The translations under genes were made by a program, and so were the position numbers. The notes beneath the pieces were generated by a model. That model searched no databases and was not told where the DNA came from. It was given only the letters and a program-made list of their open reading frames with translations. Below are positions 1-9,130 of a DNA stretch of 64,000 nucleotides, piece after piece (position 1 is the first letter of the stretch; each line of letters opens with the position of its first letter). This DNA comes from Opitutia bacterium. Its GTDB lineage: Bacteria; Verrucomicrobiota; Verrucomicrobiia; Opitutales; UBA953. The stretch spans positions 1 to 64,000 of the forward strand of contig CANGFP010000002.1 of assembly GCA_947453335.1 (NCBI GenBank). Direction: 5' to 3'.

Positions 1-1
1 G

Positions 2-727
2 ACCACCGCCGTCAACCTCGCGGCCGGCCTCGCCCGCCTGGGCGTCCGCACCCTGCTCATCGACCTCGATGCGCAGGCGAACGCGACCAGCGCGCTCGGC
101 GTCGAGAAGACCGAAGGCAAGTCCCTCTACAAGGTCCTCCACGGCGAGGCCAAGGCGGCCGACATGATCGTCGCCACCTCCACCGAGAAGCTCGACCTCA
201 TCCCCTCCGAGGTCGACCTCGCCGCGGTGGAGTCGGAACTCGCCCAGGCCGAGAACTACCTCGGACGCCTCCGCGCCAGCCTCGCCCCCCTCGTCGAGGC
301 GAAGACCTACGGCGCGATCCTCATCGATTGCCCGCCCGCGCTCGGGATGCTCTCGATGAACGCGCTCAGCGCGTCCGACTTCCTCTTCGTCACGCTGCAG
401 ACCGAATACCTCGCGATGGAAGGCCTCGGCCAGATCGTCGGCGTGGTCGACCAGCTCAAGGCCGCCGGCGCGACCGACAGGCTGGCCCTCGGCGGCATCG
501 TCATGACGATGTACGACGTGCGCACCAAGCTCTCCCGCCAGGTCGTCGAGGAGGTGAAGACGCACTTCCCCGACCTCGTCATGGAGACCATGATCCCGCG
601 GACCATCCGCCTCTCGGAGTGCCCGAGCCACGGCCAGACGATCTTCCAGTACGACGTCCACTCCCCGGGCGCGGCGGCGTACGACGCCCTCGCCAAGGAG
701 TTCGCCAAGCGCTTCGCGCTGAAGTGA
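2..727 (+). CDS. parA: ParA/Soj-type chromosome partitioning ATPase, 5' end missing
   Basis: This is the last 241 residues of a deviant Walker A ATPase that uses ATP-dependent dimerisation on DNA to segregate replication origins. The window opens inside the Walker A loop: the first visible residues, TTAVNLA, normally follow KGGVGK. The Walker A-prime strand reads LIDLDAQANATS, where most Soj proteins have DPQGN, and the Walker B strand is ILIDCPPALG. The conserved MTMYD and SECPSHGQ segments of ParA follow. The C-terminus is intact. No parB follows directly. The stop codon overlaps a GTG start of the next gene, so the two are probably co-translated. The family is clear; a plasmid-type paralogue cannot be excluded from this fragment. 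Confidence 0.93.
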   Translation, partial: TTAVNLAAGLARLGVRTLLIDLDAQANATSALGVEKTEGKSLYKVLHGEAKAADMIVATSTEKLDLIPSEVDLAAVESELAQAENYLGRLRASLAPLVEAKTYGAILIDCPPALGMLSMNALSASDFLFVTLQTEYLAMEGLGQIVGVVDQLKAAGATDRLALGGIVMTMYDVRTKLSRQVVEEVKTHFPDLVMETMIPRTIRLSECPSHGQTIFQYDVHSPGAAAYDALAKEFAKRFALK

Positions 728-1422
728 ACGCGGCCGGCAAACCCGCGCGCGTCAGGGACGTCGCCGGCTTCGCGGAACTGCTCGCGACGCCGTTCACCGG
801 CGCCGTCAACGCGCTGCGCTGGGAACGGACGCTGCCCGGCGACTTCGCCGAGGTGGTCGCCCGGCTCGGCCCCGGCCAAGGCATCGTGGCGCTCGCCGAC
901 GAGGAGCTCACGGCGCTCGACCTGAGCCCCGCCGGACGGCTCGCCGCTGAGGCGCTGCTCGCGGACCAGCGGCTCCTGCGGGAGCACGACCTCGCCCCGT
1001 CGCTCAACCTCATCCACGACTGCGTCCGCGGGCCCGACGCCGGCGTCGTGCCGACCGACGTCACGTCCTTCCACGTCGACAGCGCGCCGATCGAGGTCGA
1101 CACCTGGCTCTGCACCTACCACGGTGCGTGCAGCGAAGGCCTCGCGAACGAGGACGCCCTCCGCAAGGTGGACGATCCGGCGATCCGTGCGGCGTTGCTC
1201 CGGGAATACGGCGGGCCCGACGACGAGGGCTTCGCGGAGCATCTCCGCGAGAACTCGTTCGACCTGCACTACGCGCCGCGGCCCGGCGCGCGCCCCTACG
1301 CCTTCGGCCGGTTCGCCCTCTGGCGCATCGCGACGCAGTGGCCCGGCAACCCCGTGCTGCCCTGCGTGCACCGCGCCCCGGAGAACCCTCCCGGCGCGCC
1401 GCGCCTGCTGCTCATCAGCTGA
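724..1422 (+). CDS. DUF1826-like protein of unknown function
   Basis: This gene encodes about 232 residues. The start is taken as the GTG that overlaps the parA stop in a GTGA arrangement, because the reading frame loses its protein-like character upstream of it. There is no signal peptide or membrane segment. Two features resemble the DUF1826 family as I recall it: an FHVDSAPIEVDTWLCTYHG segment in the middle, and a C-terminal PCVHRAPE motif followed by RLLLIS. Conserved His/Asp pairs in such a layout hint at a cupin-like or metal-binding fold, but that is inference. No function can be assigned. The position after parA suggests only shared transcription. Confidence 0.6.
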   Translation: MNAAGKPARVRDVAGFAELLATPFTGAVNALRWERTLPGDFAEVVARLGPGQGIVALADEELTALDLSPAGRLAAEALLADQRLLREHDLAPSLNLIHDCVRGPDAGVVPTDVTSFHVDSAPIEVDTWLCTYHGACSEGLANEDALRKVDDPAIRAALLREYGGPDDEGFAEHLRENSFDLHYAPRPGARPYAFGRFALWRIATQWPGNPVLPCVHRAPENPPGAPRLLLIS

Positions 1423-1450
1423 GAAAAGCCCGGCTTTCGCCCAAGGGGGT

Positions 1451-1480
1451 TTGACGAAAGCGGCCGACCCCGCTCGATAG
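1451..1480 (+). promoter_or_regulatory. Candidate mfd promoter with almost no leader
   Basis: A TTGACG -35 element (1451-1456) is followed after 17-18 bases by TCGATAG (1474-1480). Transcription would start at or next to the mfd ATG at 1485, so the mRNA would be leaderless or nearly so. The -10 match is weak; the call depends on TTGAC-type -35 elements recurring in front of other genes here (nusA, fabF-like, tuf, yggS). Confidence 0.35.
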
Positions 1481-1484
1481 CGGC

Positions 1485-4400
1485 ATGTCCGCCCAGCCGC
1501 GCCGCGCCTTGACGGGCGTGCCCGCGCACGCCTGGGCGGCCGTGGCCTGCTCCGAGGCCGCCGACCGCGGAGTCGTCGTGCTGCTGGCGTCCAACCTCGG
1601 CGCGGCGGAGACGCTGGCCGAGGAGACCGCGCAGCTGCTCACGCTGCTCAACCAGGCCCAGCCGGTGGCGCGCACGCTGACCGAAGCCGACGCGGCCGTG
1701 CCGGCGTTCGAGGCCGACTGCGACCTCCTCGGCGTGCTCTCGCTGCTCCGCCACGGCGGCCACGACGCGCGTCGCCCGCTGCTCATCGCCTGCACCCCGG
1801 CCTCGCTCGCGCGCCGTTCCCCCGCCCCCGAGGCCGCGGCGCGCGCGGAGCTCGTCGTGCGCAAGGGCGACCGGCTGGAGCTGCGAGCCTTCGCGCGCCG
1901 GCTGGCGGAGGAGTTCGGCTACGACCACGAGTCGCTCTGCGAACAGCCCGGCGAATACGCGCTCCGCGGCGGCATCCTCGACGTCTACCCGCTCAACGCG
2001 CAGATGCCCGTGCGCATCGACCTCTTCGGCGACAAGGTCGAATCGCTCCGCCCCTTCGATCCCGCCACCCAACGCAGCGAAGGCGAGGTCGAAGGCCTCG
2101 TCATCTGCGCGCCCCGCGACGACTCCGGCAGCACGGCCGAGGCGCCCTTCTACCGCCACCTGCCGCCGGGCGCGCTCGTCGTCGCCGTCGACCGCGCGCA
2201 GGAGGACGCCCTCTGCGCCGGGCTCGCGGACGCGGTCGTCGACCAGCTCGCGCTCGAGGAGACCGACGACGCGCCCGTCGGCTTCGCCGCGCAGGCACTG
2301 GAATGCCAACCCGCTGAAGCGCTGCTCATCGGCACCGCGACCGAAGGCTCCGAGCACCGCCCGGAACTGCTGCGGGCCGCCGCGGCCTTGGCCAAGGACG
2401 GACGCCCCTGCCTGCTCGCCGGCGACACCGACGGCTCCGTCGACCGCCTGACCACCGACGTCGGCCAGCTCGCCCTCCGCGGCTTCGCGCCCCGCGTCGT
2501 CGCCGGCCGCTTCGGCGGCGGCGTCCTGCTCGCCCCCGGCAAGCTGCCGGGCCTGCTGCGCCACGGCCTCGTCCTGCTGACGGAACGCGAGCTCTTCGGC
2601 CGGCGCAAGCGCCCGCTCGCCTCGCTGCCGCGCCGCCGCACCGCGGTCCGCGCCGCCATCGGCCGGGCCCTCGACTTCGGCGAGCTCGCGGACGGCGACG
2701 CGCTCGTCCATGCGACGCAGGGCATCTGCCTCTTCCGCGGCATCAAGGCCCACGAGCACCTCGGCCGCACCGAGGACTTCATCGGCCTCGAGTTCGCCGA
2801 GAAGGCGATACTGCACCTGCCCGTGCGGGAGTCGCACCTGCTCTCGCGCTACATCGGCATCGGTCGCGCGCAACCGAAGCTCTCGAAGCTCGGCGGCGGC
2901 GGATGGGAACGTTCCCGCAAGGCCGCCGAGAAGGCGACCGCGGACCTCGCAGCCCAGCTGCTCGGGATGCAGGCCGCGCGCTCGACCAAGCCCGGCATCG
3001 CCCACCCCAAGGACGCCGACCATCCGTGGATGGGCGAATTCGAACGCTCCTTCCCGCACCGCGAGACGCCCGACCAGGCCCGCGCGATCGCCGAGGTGAA
3101 GGCGGACATGGAACGACCGGCCCCGATGGACCGCCTCGTCAGCGGCGACGTCGGCTTCGGCAAGACCGAGGTGGCCCTGCGCGCCGCGTTCAAGTGCGTC
3201 CTCGGCGGGCGGCAAGTCGCGATCCTCGCGCCCACCACCGTGCTCGCCCAGCAGCACTACGAAAGCTTCCGGGAACGCCTCGCGCGCTGGCCGGTGTCCG
3301 TCGAGCTCCTCAGCGGCTTCCGCACCGCGCGCCAGAAGGCCGACGTCCGCGCCCGCGCCGCGGCCGGCACCGTCGACGTCGTCGTCGGCACGCACGCGCT
3401 GCTCTCGGACGGCACGAGCTTCGGCAAGCTCGGCCTCGTCATCATCGACGAGGAGCACCGCTTCGGCGTGCGCCACAAGGAACGCCTCAAGCAGCTCCGC
3501 GAGGAGGTCGACGTCCTCGCCATGAGCGCCACGCCCATCCCGCGGACGCTCTACCTGGCGCTCGTCGGCGCGCGCGACCTGAGCGTGATCGAGACCCCGC
3601 CGCGAGAACGCCTGCCCATCCGCACCGTCGTGCGTAGCTACGACGAGAAGCTCGTGCGCGACGCCGTGAAGGCCGAGCTGGCGCGCGGCGGCCAGGTCTT
3701 CTACCTGCACAACCGCGTCGAGACCATCCGCGCCGTCGCCGAACGCCTCGCCGCGCTCGTGCCGAAGGCCCGCATCATCGTCGGACACGGCCAGATGGGC
3801 GCCGGCGAGCTCGAGGAGACGATGGCGTCGTTCGTCGCGGGGGAGCACGACGTGCTCGTGTGCACGACGATCATCGAGACGGGCCTGGACATCCCCAACT
3901 GCAACACGCTGATCATCGAAGGCGCCGATCGCTTCGGCCTCGCGCAGCTCTACCAGCTCCGCGGCCGAGTCGGGCGCTTCAACCGCCAGGCCTACGCTTA
4001 CCTGTTCCTGCACCGCCACGCCGCGCTCGTCGGCACGGCGCATCGCCGCCTCTCGGCCATCCGGCAGTATAACCAGCTCGGCGCCGGCTTCCGCATCGCG
4101 ATGCGCGACCTCGAGCTGCGCGGCGCCGGCAACATCCTGGGCGCGGCCCAGAGCGGGCACGTCGCCAACGTCGGCTTCGACCTCTACTGCCAGCTCCTGC
4201 GCCGCAGCGTCGCCAAACTGCGCGGCGACCGCGGGGTCGGCGTCGACCGCTGCGAACTGAACCTCGATTTCATCGACCACACGCAGGCCGCGCTCGGGGT
4301 CGAGGAGACGAGTTCCAGCGACGGCACGGGAGCGCTGCTCACCGCGACACTGCCTTCGGACTGGATCCCCGAGACCCGCCTGCGCATCGAGGCCTTCCGC

Positions 4401-4718
4401 AAGGTCGCGCTGGCGACGGACGCGGCGGAGGTCGCCGAGCTCCGCGCGCAGCTGGCCGACCGGTACGGCCGCCTGCCGCCCGAAGCCGCGGCCTTCCTCC
4501 AGCTGGCCGAGATCCGCTGCCTGGGCGAAGCCAAGGGCGTCGCCGCCATCTCGACCGAAGGGACCACGCTCCGCTGCCTCCAGATCGGCGCAAGCCGCCG
4601 GCCCGAGCCCGTGATGGTCGGAAACCGGTTTCCCCGCTTGACCGTGAAGGACCCCCTGCGGAAACTTGCGGAAATCCGCGGCTTCCTCTCGAGGCTGTCC
4701 GCACCTTCCGGCCCATGA
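1485..4718 (+). CDS. mfd: Transcription-repair coupling factor Mfd
   Basis: Mfd is a DNA translocase that removes RNA polymerase stalled at lesions and recruits UvrA. The 1077-residue protein is near the usual 1100-1150. An N-terminal UvrB-like module is visible around residue 160 (LRGGILDVYPLN). A CarD/RID-type polymerase-binding domain lies at about 390-465. The superfamily 2 translocase motor has Walker A GDVGFGKTE near residue 555 and DEEH box IIDEEHRFG near 655, followed by the TRG relay region with its RGRVGR motif. The C-terminal TRCF domain, which in E. coli occludes the UvrA surface, is present. The ATG overlaps no upstream gene, and mfd shares an ATGA junction with the following surA-like gene. 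Confidence 0.98.
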   Translation: MSAQPRRALTGVPAHAWAAVACSEAADRGVVVLLASNLGAAETLAEETAQLLTLLNQAQPVARTLTEADAAVPAFEADCDLLGVLSLLRHGGHDARRPLLIACTPASLARRSPAPEAAARAELVVRKGDRLELRAFARRLAEEFGYDHESLCEQPGEYALRGGILDVYPLNAQMPVRIDLFGDKVESLRPFDPATQRSEGEVEGLVICAPRDDSGSTAEAPFYRHLPPGALVVAVDRAQEDALCAGLADAVVDQLALEETDDAPVGFAAQALECQPAEALLIGTATEGSEHRPELLRAAAALAKDGRPCLLAGDTDGSVDRLTTDVGQLALRGFAPRVVAGRFGGGVLLAPGKLPGLLRHGLVLLTERELFGRRKRPLASLPRRRTAVRAAIGRALDFGELADGDALVHATQGICLFRGIKAHEHLGRTEDFIGLEFAEKAILHLPVRESHLLSRYIGIGRAQPKLSKLGGGGWERSRKAAEKATADLAAQLLGMQAARSTKPGIAHPKDADHPWMGEFERSFPHRETPDQARAIAEVKADMERPAPMDRLVSGDVGFGKTEVALRAAFKCVLGGRQVAILAPTTVLAQQHYESFRERLARWPVSVELLSGFRTARQKADVRARAAAGTVDVVVGTHALLSDGTSFGKLGLVIIDEEHRFGVRHKERLKQLREEVDVLAMSATPIPRTLYLALVGARDLSVIETPPRERLPIRTVVRSYDEKLVRDAVKAELARGGQVFYLHNRVETIRAVAERLAALVPKARIIVGHGQMGAGELEETMASFVAGEHDVLVCTTIIETGLDIPNCNTLIIEGADRFGLAQLYQLRGRVGRFNRQAYAYLFLHRHAALVGTAHRRLSAIRQYNQLGAGFRIAMRDLELRGAGNILGAAQSGHVANVGFDLYCQLLRRSVAKLRGDRGVGVDRCELNLDFIDHTQAALGVEETSSSDGTGALLTATLPSDWIPETRLRIEAFRKVALATDAAEVAELRAQLADRYGRLPPEAAAFLQLAEIRCLGEAKGVAAISTEGTTLRCLQIGASRRPEPVMVGNRFPRLTVKDPLRKLAEIRGFLSRLSAPSGP

Positions 4719-5800
4719 ACGCTCCTCTCCTCTCCTGCCTCCTCCTTGGCGCCGCCGCCGCGCTCTCCGGCCAGGCCCTCCCGAAGAAGCCGGCCGAAGT
4801 CGAGGCCGCCAAGCGCTGGTCCGACCTCAACGCCGACCGCGTCGCGGGCAACGCCAACGGCCAACCCATCACGCTCTCCGACATCCGCCGCCAGGTGGAG
4901 CCCTTCGTCGCCGAGATCCGCGGCAACGCGAAGTCCGACGCCGAGTTCAGCAAGACCATCGAATCGCTCGCGGACGAGACGCTCAAGCAGATCGCCGACC
5001 GGCAGCTCGTGATCGCGGAGTTCAAGGCCAGCACGGGCAAGGTGCCCGCCTCCTACGTCGACGGCGACATCGAGGACACCATCCGCCGCGACTTCGGCGG
5101 CGACCGCAACCGCTTCGTCGCCTCGCTGCGCTCCCAGGGCCTCACGCCGCTCTCGTACCGCAAGCTCATCGAGGACCGCATCATCTTCGAATACATGGTC
5201 GGCCAGGTGCGCCGCACGGCCCTGGAGGTCGGCCCGGGCAAGCTGCAGGCGTACTACGACGCGCACCAAGGGGACTTCGTCCGCAAGGAAAGCGTGGACC
5301 TGCGGCAGATCACCATCACGCAAGGCGCCGCCGAGACTCCGGCCGAAGGCAAGGCCCGCGCCGAAGCCTGGGCCGCCGCGCTGCGCGACCCGGCGAAGAT
5401 CCCCGCCACGCTGGCGCGCTTCAAGGTGCCCGCCCCGAAGGGCTCGGGAGCGCCCGGCTTCGCCGAGGTCGCCGCCGCGATCAGCTCCGACGACTACGCC
5501 GCCAAGGGCGGCGAGACCGGCTGGAAGCCCCTCGACGACCTCAACGAACGCGTCGCCGCCGTACTGCGCAAGCTGAAGGACGGCGAGGTCTCCGAAGCCC
5601 TGCAGTTCGACGTCCCCGGCAGCGGCTCGCTCTGGTTCATCCTCAAGCGCGAAGGCTTCAAGCCTGCCGGAACGGACACCCTGGAAGACGCCCGCGTCCG
5701 CACGGCGATCGAAGAGAAGGTCCGCACCGCGGCGATGAAGGAAGCCGTCGACCGCTGGTTGGCCGAGCTGCGCGCCAAGCACTACGTGGAATACCGCTGA
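4715..5800 (+). CDS. SurA-like periplasmic peptidyl-prolyl isomerase/chaperone
   Basis: This 361-residue protein is likely exported and helps outer-membrane proteins fold. Its start codon overlaps the mfd stop (ATGA). A short signal peptide with an uncharged core ends near SGQA (about residue 21). The next 150 residues match the SurA N-terminal chaperone module: an opening GNANGQPITLSDI strand, then helices ending around YRKLIEDRIIFEYMV. A parvulin-type domain (about 195-320) carries VDLRQITI and a GGETGWKPLDDL segment, as in PpiC domains. SurA of E. coli has two parvulin domains; only one is visible here. It sits between mfd and malQ, so its partners are not shown by context. It could also be called a PpiC/SurA-family foldase. 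Confidence 0.82.
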   Translation: MNAPLLSCLLLGAAAALSGQALPKKPAEVEAAKRWSDLNADRVAGNANGQPITLSDIRRQVEPFVAEIRGNAKSDAEFSKTIESLADETLKQIADRQLVIAEFKASTGKVPASYVDGDIEDTIRRDFGGDRNRFVASLRSQGLTPLSYRKLIEDRIIFEYMVGQVRRTALEVGPGKLQAYYDAHQGDFVRKESVDLRQITITQGAAETPAEGKARAEAWAAALRDPAKIPATLARFKVPAPKGSGAPGFAEVAAAISSDDYAAKGGETGWKPLDDLNERVAAVLRKLKDGEVSEALQFDVPGSGSLWFILKREGFKPAGTDTLEDARVRTAIEEKVRTAAMKEAVDRWLAELRAKHYVEYR

Positions 5801-5801
5801 G

Positions 5802-7277
5802 ATGCCGACGGCGTCCGCCCCTTTCCGTTGCCGCGCCTTCCCGCAACGCTCCGCGGGCGTGCTGCTGCACCCCACCTCCCTGCCCGGTCCCGGTCCGGTC
5901 GGCACGCTGGGCGCCGAGGCCCATCGCTTCATCGAACTGCTCGCGGCCGGCGGCTTCACCTGGTGGCAGGTCTGCCCGCTCGGCCCCACCGGCTACGGTG
6001 ATTCGCCCTACCAGGCGCTGTCGGTCTTCGCCGGCAACCCCTACCTCCTCGACCTCGCGGACCTCGCGCGCCGCGGCTTCCTGACGGCCACCGAAGTCGC
6101 CGGCCTGCGCCGCGGCGCCGACCACGGCACCGACTACGGCCGGCTCTGGCATGAGCTGCGCCCGTTGCTCAAGACCGCAGGCCGCCGTGCGGCCGCCGCC
6201 CTCGCGGCCGACGAAGCGTTCCGCGCGTTCCGCTCCGCCGAAGCCGGCTGGCTCGAGCCGTGGTGCCGCTTCTCGGCCCTGCGCGAACAGCATGCCTACG
6301 CCGCCCCCGCGACGTGGACCGAGACCGTCGCCGACGAGGCGCTCTGCGCCGAGGCCGCCGCGCTGCAGTTCCTCTTCGCCGAACAATGGCGGACCCTGCG
6401 CGCGCACGCGCAACGCCACGGCGTGCGCCTGATGGGCGACGAACCCATCTACGTCTCCGCCGACGGCTGCGACGTGCGGGCGCACCCTGAGCTGTTCCAG
6501 CTGGACGAGCACGGCCGCCCCACCGCCGTCGCCGGCGTCCCGCCCGACTACTTCGCCGAAGATGGGCAGCTCTGGGGCAACCCGCTCTACGCCTGGCCAG
6601 CGCACGCCGCGGACGGCTTCGCCTGGTGGCGCGCGCGCGTCCACCACGACCTGCGCCTTTTCGACGCCGTGCGCATCGACCACTTCCGCGGCATCTGCGA
6701 CTACTGGAGCGTGCCCGCGGGCGCGCCCAACGCGCGCGGCGGCGCCTGGCACGACGGACCCGGCCTCGCCTTCACGCAGGCGCTCGGCGACCTCCCGCTC
6801 GTCGCCGAAGACCTCGGCCTGCTTTCGCCCGGCGTCGACGTCCTGCGCCAGGCCTCCGGCCTGCCCGGCATGGCCGTGCTGCAGTTCGGCTTCGGCGGCT
6901 CGCCGGACAACCCGCACCACCCGGACAACGTCACCGCGGACCGCGTCGTCTACACGGGCACGCACGACAACGACACCTTGCGCGGCTGGCTCGCGCAGGC
7001 GTCGCCGGAGGAGCAGGCGAACCTCAAGGACTTCCTCGGCGACGTGCCGGATGCCGCCGAGGCGCTGCTGGACGCGGCCCTGGCGACGCCCGCCATCTGC
7101 GCGATCCTGCCCGCGCAAGACCTGCTCGGCCTCGGCACGCCCGCGCGCTTCAACACGCCCGGCAACCCGCAGGGCAACTGGACGTGGCGCATGGCCGACG
7201 GCGACCTCGCGCAGCTGGCGCAGACGCTGCCCGCGTGGCGTGCCCGCCTCGCGCGCAGCCGACGCCTCAGCGCGTAA
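5802..7277 (+). CDS. malQ: 4-alpha-glucanotransferase (amylomaltase, GH77)
   Basis: MalQ disproportionates maltodextrins by moving 1,4-alpha-glucan segments in glycogen or maltose metabolism. The 491-residue length fits the short bacterial/plant DPE1 type without the long E. coli N-terminal extension. The opening RSAGVLLHPTSLPGP and WWQVCPLGPTGYGDSPYQ blocks are typical. The three catalytic acids of GH77 are visible: the nucleophile Asp in VRIDHFRG, the acid/base Glu in VAEDLG, and the stabilising Asp in GTHDNDT. The start is one base after the surA-like stop. The 3' end overlaps the convergent ettA gene by 11 bases. No other glycogen gene lies nearby. Confidence 0.97.
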   Translation: MPTASAPFRCRAFPQRSAGVLLHPTSLPGPGPVGTLGAEAHRFIELLAAGGFTWWQVCPLGPTGYGDSPYQALSVFAGNPYLLDLADLARRGFLTATEVAGLRRGADHGTDYGRLWHELRPLLKTAGRRAAAALAADEAFRAFRSAEAGWLEPWCRFSALREQHAYAAPATWTETVADEALCAEAAALQFLFAEQWRTLRAHAQRHGVRLMGDEPIYVSADGCDVRAHPELFQLDEHGRPTAVAGVPPDYFAEDGQLWGNPLYAWPAHAADGFAWWRARVHHDLRLFDAVRIDHFRGICDYWSVPAGAPNARGGAWHDGPGLAFTQALGDLPLVAEDLGLLSPGVDVLRQASGLPGMAVLQFGFGGSPDNPHHPDNVTADRVVYTGTHDNDTLRGWLAQASPEEQANLKDFLGDVPDAAEALLDAALATPAICAILPAQDLLGLGTPARFNTPGNPQGNWTWRMADGDLAQLAQTLPAWRARLARSRRLSA

Positions 7278-8943
7278 GCCGGCGGTACTTCGGACGACGC
7301 GGCGTGTCGGAATCCTCGCCGAGGCGACGGCGGCGCGCCTCCAGGTAGTCGCCGTAGTTGCCTTCGTGCCAGACGATCTTGCCGTCGTCCTCGAAGGCCA
7401 GGATGTGCGTCGCGACGCGGTCGAGGAACCAACGGTCATGCGAGATCACCACCGCGCAACCCGCGAAGGATTCCAGCGCGTCCTCCAAGGCGCGGATCGT
7501 GTTCACGTCGAGGTCGTTCGTCGGCTCGTCGAGCAGGAGCACGTTGGCGCCTGCCTTGATGAGCCGCGCGAGGTGGATCCGGTTGCGCTCGCCGCCGGAC
7601 ATCAGGCCGACCTTGCGCTGCTGCACGTCGCCCGTGAAGCCGAAGCGGGCCGCGTAGGCGCGGGCCGGCACGACGACCTTGCCGAGGTGCACCATCTCCT
7701 GCCCGTCGGAGATCGCCTCCCACAGCGGCTTATCCGCCGGCAGCGAATCGCGCGACTGGTCGACGTGGGCGATCTTCACCGTCTCGCCCAGCGTGAGCGT
7801 GCCCTTGTCGGGCTTCTCCTGCCCGGTGATCATGCGGAAAAGCGTCGTCTTGCCGGCGCCGTTGGGGCCGATGATCCCGACGATGCCGCCGGCCGGCAGG
7901 GAGAAGTCGACGTCCTCCATGAGGACGCGGTCGCCGTAGGCCTTCATCAGGCCGCGGGCTTCGATGACGGCGCCGCCGAGGCGGGGGCCGGGCGGGATCC
8001 AGATCTCGGCCTTGCTCTCGGTCTGGGCCTGGTCCTGCGAAAGCATCTGCTCGTAGGCCCGGAGACGGGCCTTGTTCTTGGCCACGCGGGCCTTGGGCGA
8101 GGAACCCGCCCATTCGCGCTCGCGCTCCATGGAGCGGGTGCGGGCGACGGACTGCTTCTCCTCGGCCTCGAGCCGCTTGCGCTTCTGCTCGAGCCAGGAC
8201 GAGTAGTTGCCCTTCCACGGCACGCCGCGGCCGCGGTCGAGCTCGAGGATCCAGCCCGCCACGTTGTCGAGGAAGTAGCGGTCGTGCGTGATCGCGATGA
8301 CCGTGCCCTTGTAGTTCTGCAGGTGGCGCTCCAGCCAGGCCACCGTATCGGCGTCGAGGTGGTTGGTCGGCTCGTCGAGCAGGAGGATGTCCGGCTCCAT
8401 CAGGAGCAGGCGGCACAGCGCCACGCGGCGCTTCTCGCCGCCGGAGAGCTTGGCGACGGGGGCGTCTGCCGGCGGGCAACGCAAGGCCTCGAGCGCCATC
8501 TCGATGCGCGCGTCAAGGTCCCAACCGCCGCGGGCGTCGAGGATGGACTGGATCTCCCCTTGGCGGGCGAGAATCTTCTCCTGCTCCTTCGGGTCGTCGG
8601 TCTCGGAGACCTTCACGAAAGTGTCGTCGTATTCCTCGAGCAGGCCCTTCATCTCGGCCACCGCCTCCTTGACGCATTCCCCGACCGTCTTGGACTCGTC
8701 GAGACGCGGCTCCTGGGCGAGGTACCCCAAGGTGTAGCCCGGCACGGCGCTGATCTCGCCGTCGAACTCCTTGTCCTCGCCGGCCATGATCTTGAGCAAC
8801 GTGGACTTCCCGGAGCCGTTGAGGCCGAGCACGCCGATCTTGGCGCCGAAGAAATAGGACAGCGAGATGTCGCGGAAGACCGGCTTCTTCTCGAAGTGCT
8901 TGGTCACCCCGGTCATCGTGAAAATCACCTTTTCGTCGGCCAT
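7267..8943 (-). CDS. ettA: ABC-F protein EttA, energy-dependent translational throttle
   Basis: EttA is a soluble ABC-F ATPase that binds the ribosomal E site and gates the first peptide bond according to ATP/ADP ratio. The start at 8943 (MADEKVIFTM) gives 558 residues, close to the 555 of E. coli EttA; the frame upstream is not protein-like. It has two ABC domains. The first has GLNGSGKST, LSGGEKRRVALC and LLLDEPTNHLDA, and an arm insertion around residue 95-140. The second has GPNGAGKTT, MSGGERNRIHLAR and LLLDEPTNDLD. The linker between the domains (P-site tRNA interaction motif) includes the Arg-rich SMERERE / ARVAKNKARL region. No transmembrane segment is present. It diverges from nusA. 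Confidence 0.95.
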   Translation of the reverse strand: MADEKVIFTMTGVTKHFEKKPVFRDISLSYFFGAKIGVLGLNGSGKSTLLKIMAGEDKEFDGEISAVPGYTLGYLAQEPRLDESKTVGECVKEAVAEMKGLLEEYDDTFVKVSETDDPKEQEKILARQGEIQSILDARGGWDLDARIEMALEALRCPPADAPVAKLSGGEKRRVALCRLLLMEPDILLLDEPTNHLDADTVAWLERHLQNYKGTVIAITHDRYFLDNVAGWILELDRGRGVPWKGNYSSWLEQKRKRLEAEEKQSVARTRSMEREREWAGSSPKARVAKNKARLRAYEQMLSQDQAQTESKAEIWIPPGPRLGGAVIEARGLMKAYGDRVLMEDVDFSLPAGGIVGIIGPNGAGKTTLFRMITGQEKPDKGTLTLGETVKIAHVDQSRDSLPADKPLWEAISDGQEMVHLGKVVVPARAYAARFGFTGDVQQRKVGLMSGGERNRIHLARLIKAGANVLLLDEPTNDLDVNTIRALEDALESFAGCAVVISHDRWFLDRVATHILAFEDDGKIVWHEGNYGDYLEARRRRLGEDSDTPRRPKYRRLTR

Positions 8944-9013
8944 GGAGGGGGAGGTTTGCGGAAGAACCCCCGGGGGCAAGCGGAACCGCCCCTTGGGCGG
9001 GGGCCGTCCCTCC

Positions 9014-9042
9014 TTGACAGGCCCCGCCGAGCAGGCCATATC
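9014..9042 (+). promoter_or_regulatory. Candidate nusA operon promoter
   Basis: A perfect TTGACA (9014-9019) is separated by 17 bases from CATATC (9037-9042). Transcription would begin near 9049, just upstream of the competing hairpins at 9055-9095 and about 80 bases before nusA. The -10 matches the TATAAT consensus at only three positions, but CAT-starting -10 candidates recur at other genes in this window. Confidence 0.5.
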
Positions 9043-9054
9043 CAGAGGCCTAGT

Positions 9055-9095
9055 CACCTTTCCTTAAGGTGGGTCCAGCCGGACCCGCCTTTTTT
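9055..9095 (+). terminator. Candidate transcription attenuator in the nusA leader
   Basis: A 9-bp stem (9068-9076 with 9081-9089, one G-T pair, loop AGCC) is followed directly by six T residues (9090-9095), which is the form of an intrinsic terminator. It lies between the candidate nusA promoter and the nusA start codon. No plus-strand gene upstream needs terminating. A second hairpin, CACCTT (9055-9060) with AAGGTG (9066-9071), uses the first bases of the terminator's left arm, so the two structures exclude each other. Since NusA stimulates intrinsic termination, autoregulation of nusA-infB is plausible but inferred. Confidence 0.6.
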
Positions 9096-9130
9096 GTCGC
9101 CCATTTTCTCACCATACCACCCGCATACCC

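Noticed and set aside
1422-1450. AAAGC-CCG-GCTTT hairpin after the DUF1826-like gene as a terminator
   Set aside because: The stem is only five base pairs and the T-run is three bases; too weak to call.
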